DNA from: Pseudomonas thermotolerans DSM 14292
GTDB lineage: Bacteria; Pseudomonadota; Gammaproteobacteria; Pseudomonadales; Pseudomonadaceae
NCBI RefSeq assembly: GCF_000364625.1
Contig: NZ_KB822603.1
Span: 143,969 to 207,968 of the forward strand
Reading direction: 5' to 3'
Length of the DNA: 64,000 nucleotides
The notes beneath the pieces were generated by a model that worked only from the letters and a program-made list of their open reading frames with translations, had not been told where the DNA came from and did no database searches. The translations under genes were made by a program, and so were the position numbers. Shown here one piece after another: positions 62,485-64,000 of the stretch (positions within the stretch are counted from its first letter, which is position 1; each line of letters opens with the position of its first letter).

Positions 62485-63732
62485 ATGCTCAGCTGGGATG
62501 AATTCGACAAGGAAGACGGCGCCGAAGCGGTAGCCGCCAAGCCCGCGGCCCCCATAGTCACCGCCGCCCTCGACAGGCTCGACGACGAAGCCGCCGGCTC
62601 CGTGGAAGACGCCCGCGCCGTCTCCTCCGCCGACTCCGACGCCGTCGCCCGCGCCAAGAAGGCCCTCGACGACCTCGACATCCAGGAAGGCCTCAACGAC
62701 CTGGAAGGCGCCGCCGCCCGCGTGCAGGTGGACGAAAAGCGCATGATCAACTGCCGCGCCGACCTCAACCAGCTGGTGCCCTTCAAGTACGACTGGGCCT
62801 GGCAGAAGTACCTGGACGGCTGCGCCAACCACTGGATGCCGCAGGAAATCAACATGAATGCGGACATCGCCCTGTGGAAGAGCAAGGACGGCCTCACCGA
62901 GGACGAACGGCGCATCGTCAAGCGCAGCCTCGGCTTCTTCTCCACCGCCGACTCCCTGGTGGCCAACAACCTGGTGCTCGCCGTCTACCGCCTGATCACC
63001 AACCCTGAATGCCGCCAGTACATCCTGCGCCAGGCCTTCGAGGAAGCCATCCACACCCACGCCTACCAGTACTGCATCGAATCGCTGGGCATGGACGAAG
63101 GCGAAATATTCAACATGTACCACGAGATTCCCAGCGTCGCTAAGAAGGCTTCCTGGGGCCTCAAGTACACCCGCTCGATCTCCGACCCGACCTTCACCAC
63201 CGGCACCCCGGAGACCGACCGCCAGTTCCTCAAGAACCTGATCGCCTACTACTGCGTGCTGGAAGGCATCTTCTTCTACTGCGGCTTCACCCAGATCCTC
63301 TCCATGGGCCGCCGCAACAAGATGACCGGCACCGCCGAGCAGTTCCAGTACATCCTCCGCGACGAGTCCATGCACCTGAACTTCGGCATCGACATGATCA
63401 ACCAGATCAAGATCGAGAACCCGCACCTGTGGGATGCCCAGATGAAGGACGACGCCACCCAGATGATTCTCCAGGGCACCCAGCTGGAGATCGAATACGC
63501 CCGCGACACCATGCCGCGCGGCGTGCTGGGCATGAACGCGGCGATGATGGAGGAATACCTGAAGTTCATCGCCAACCGCCGGCTGACCCAGATCGGCCTC
63601 AAGGAAGAATTCCCGGGGGCGACCAACCCGTTCCCGTGGATGAGCGAGATCATGGACCTGAAGAAGGAGAAGAACTTCTTCGAGACTCGCGTGATCGAGT
63701 ATCAGACGGGTGGTGCTCTGAGCTGGGATTGA
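62485..63732 (+). CDS. nrdB: Class Ia ribonucleotide reductase, beta subunit NrdB
   Basis: 415 aa. Di-iron ligands and tyrosyl radical: the [16 protein letters not shown] motif (Glu, His, Tyr about residue 195) and [10 protein letters not shown] (Glu and His about 294). An N-terminal extension of about 70 residues precedes the core, as usual in Pseudomonas. The C-terminus ([10 protein letters not shown]) is the tail that binds NrdA. AAAGGAG precedes the ATG. An IS element follows 21 bp after the stop, so the original terminator may have been displaced. Confidence 0.96.
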   Translation: MLSWDEFDKEDGAEAVAAKPAAPIVTAALDRLDDEAAGSVEDARAVSSADSDAVARAKKALDDLDIQEGLNDLEGAAARVQVDEKRMINCRADLNQLVPFKYDWAWQKYLDGCANHWMPQEINMNADIALWKSKDGLTEDERRIVKRSLGFFSTADSLVANNLVLAVYRLITNPECRQYILRQAFEEAIHTHAYQYCIESLGMDEGEIFNMYHEIPSVAKKASWGLKYTRSISDPTFTTGTPETDRQFLKNLIAYYCVLEGIFFYCGFTQILSMGRRNKMTGTAEQFQYILRDESMHLNFGIDMINQIKIENPHLWDAQMKDDATQMILQGTQLEIEYARDTMPRGVLGMNAAMMEEYLKFIANRRLTQIGLKEEFPGATNPFPWMSEIMDLKKEKNFFETRVIEYQTGGALSWD

Positions 63733-63753
63733 TGCCTGGGGTCTAGACCGTTA

Positions 63754-64000
63754 GGGAAACTCTGAAAAAGACTTCCTGATTTGGCAAAATCCGCCGACTT
63801 CACCCGCAGAGCTTTCCGATGAAGCAGATGACCTTCGCCGACGCCGAGTACGCCGGCAAGCGCAAGCAGACCCGCAAGGAACTGTTCCTGATCGAAATGG
63901 AACAGGTGGTGCCGTGGCAGGGCCTGATCGCCCTGATCGAGCCGCACTACCCGAAGGGTGAAGGCGGTCGTCCCGCCTATCCGCTGATGGCGATGCTGCG
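63754..64000 (+). mobile_element. IS5-family insertion sequence, left end; continues past window
   Basis: GGGAAACTCTGAAAAAGACTT starts at 63754 and has the look of an IS5-group terminal inverted repeat; TTAG just before may be the target duplication. A transposase frame begins 65 bp in. Only the left 247 bp are visible, so neither the right inverted repeat nor the target duplication can be confirmed. Confidence 0.7.
63819..64000 (+). CDS. IS5-family transposase, N-terminal fragment (cut by window edge)
   Basis: 60 residues visible: MKQMTFADAEYAGKRKQTRK, then a segment containing VVPWQGLIALIEPHYPKG and GRPAYPLMAMLR, the usual N-terminus of DDE transposases of the IS5/IS903-like group. The frame is open to the window edge, so completeness cannot be judged. 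Confidence 0.9.
   Translation, partial: MKQMTFADAEYAGKRKQTRKELFLIEMEQVVPWQGLIALIEPHYPKGEGGRPAYPLMAML

Noticed and set aside
1..64000. CRISPR arrays, tRNA/rRNA genes, toxin-antitoxin pairs, prophage or anti-phage systems
   Set aside because: No regular short direct repeats with spacers, no structural RNA pattern, and no recognisable defence or phage proteins. The only dense repeats are the PAS units inside one gene.

Overview
The window is high-GC, gene-dense chromosome from a gamma-proteobacterium of the genus Pseudomonas in the broad sense. The evidence is the set of gene blocks and their internal order: ccmABCDEFG-H-I beside a FliK/FlhB-like pair, fpr divergent from finR, dgkA next to erdR, aotJ-Q-M-P-argR, and rstA/rstB-like regulators followed by nrdAB. 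GTG starts, 4-nt ATGA overlaps and Anr-type TTGAT-N4-ATCAA sites fit the same group. There is no CRISPR array, prophage or rRNA, and I found no tRNA by eye. The only clear mobile element is an IS5-family insertion cut by the right edge.

Layout. 1-5.3 kb: end of a glyoxylate/glycerate operon (glycerate 2-kinase, pyruvate kinase), a urea-transporter-family protein, a ChrA-type transporter and a small lipoprotein. 5.3-12.3 kb (minus): a complete cytochrome c maturation operon. 12.4-14.3 kb: a FliK-like and FlhB-tail-like pair. 14.3-19.7 kb: fpr/finR, dgkA, erdR, an EamA exporter, a DTW-domain tRNA enzyme and a small secreted protein. 19.7-26.1 kb: a beta-CASP nuclease, a LOG-family protein, a FemAB/GNAT-like protein, a phosphate-type porin with a Pho box, and an RluA-type pseudouridine synthase. 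26-32 kb: a frameshifted LysR regulator divergent from a four-gene FUSC efflux operon. 32-40 kb: sstT, a DUF4124 protein, YceH, and the yhiI-rbbA-yhhJ-like ABC exporter operon. 39.8-44.7 kb: a universal stress protein divergent from a P-type ATPase and alcohol dehydrogenase, sharing one Anr box. 44.8-51.8 kb: a KAS III enzyme, a solute-binding protein, a MASE2-GGDEF protein with a damaged C-terminus, two LysE exporters, a soluble four-PAS chemoreceptor and a 44-aa ORF. 51.9-56 kb: argR and the aot basic amino acid importer. 56.4-58.8 kb: an RstAB-like two-component system. 59-63.7 kb: nrdA-nrdB with NrdR and DnaA sites. 63.75 kb to end: the IS5-family element.

Physiologically this is core metabolism of a respiring, facultatively low-oxygen Pseudomonas: cytochrome c assembly, Anr-controlled stress genes, class Ia ribonucleotide reductase, basic amino acid uptake under ArgR, and phosphate-starvation functions. 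No obviously new multi-gene system is present. The most interesting signals are small: a Pho box followed by a possible -10 and a long hairpin with no gene between them (candidate phosphate-controlled sRNA, about 26.0-26.1 kb); a perfect Anr site with a well-placed -10 and a terminator-like hairpin upstream of sstT (candidate Anr-controlled sRNA or leader, about 32.0-32.1 kb); four exact-length 363-bp tandem PAS repeats in one chemoreceptor; a LysR gene apparently broken inside a GC-dinucleotide run; and a diguanylate cyclase whose conserved tail sits in the neighbouring frame. All calls come from reading the sequence; no database search was run. References to other species rest on general knowledge of the families.
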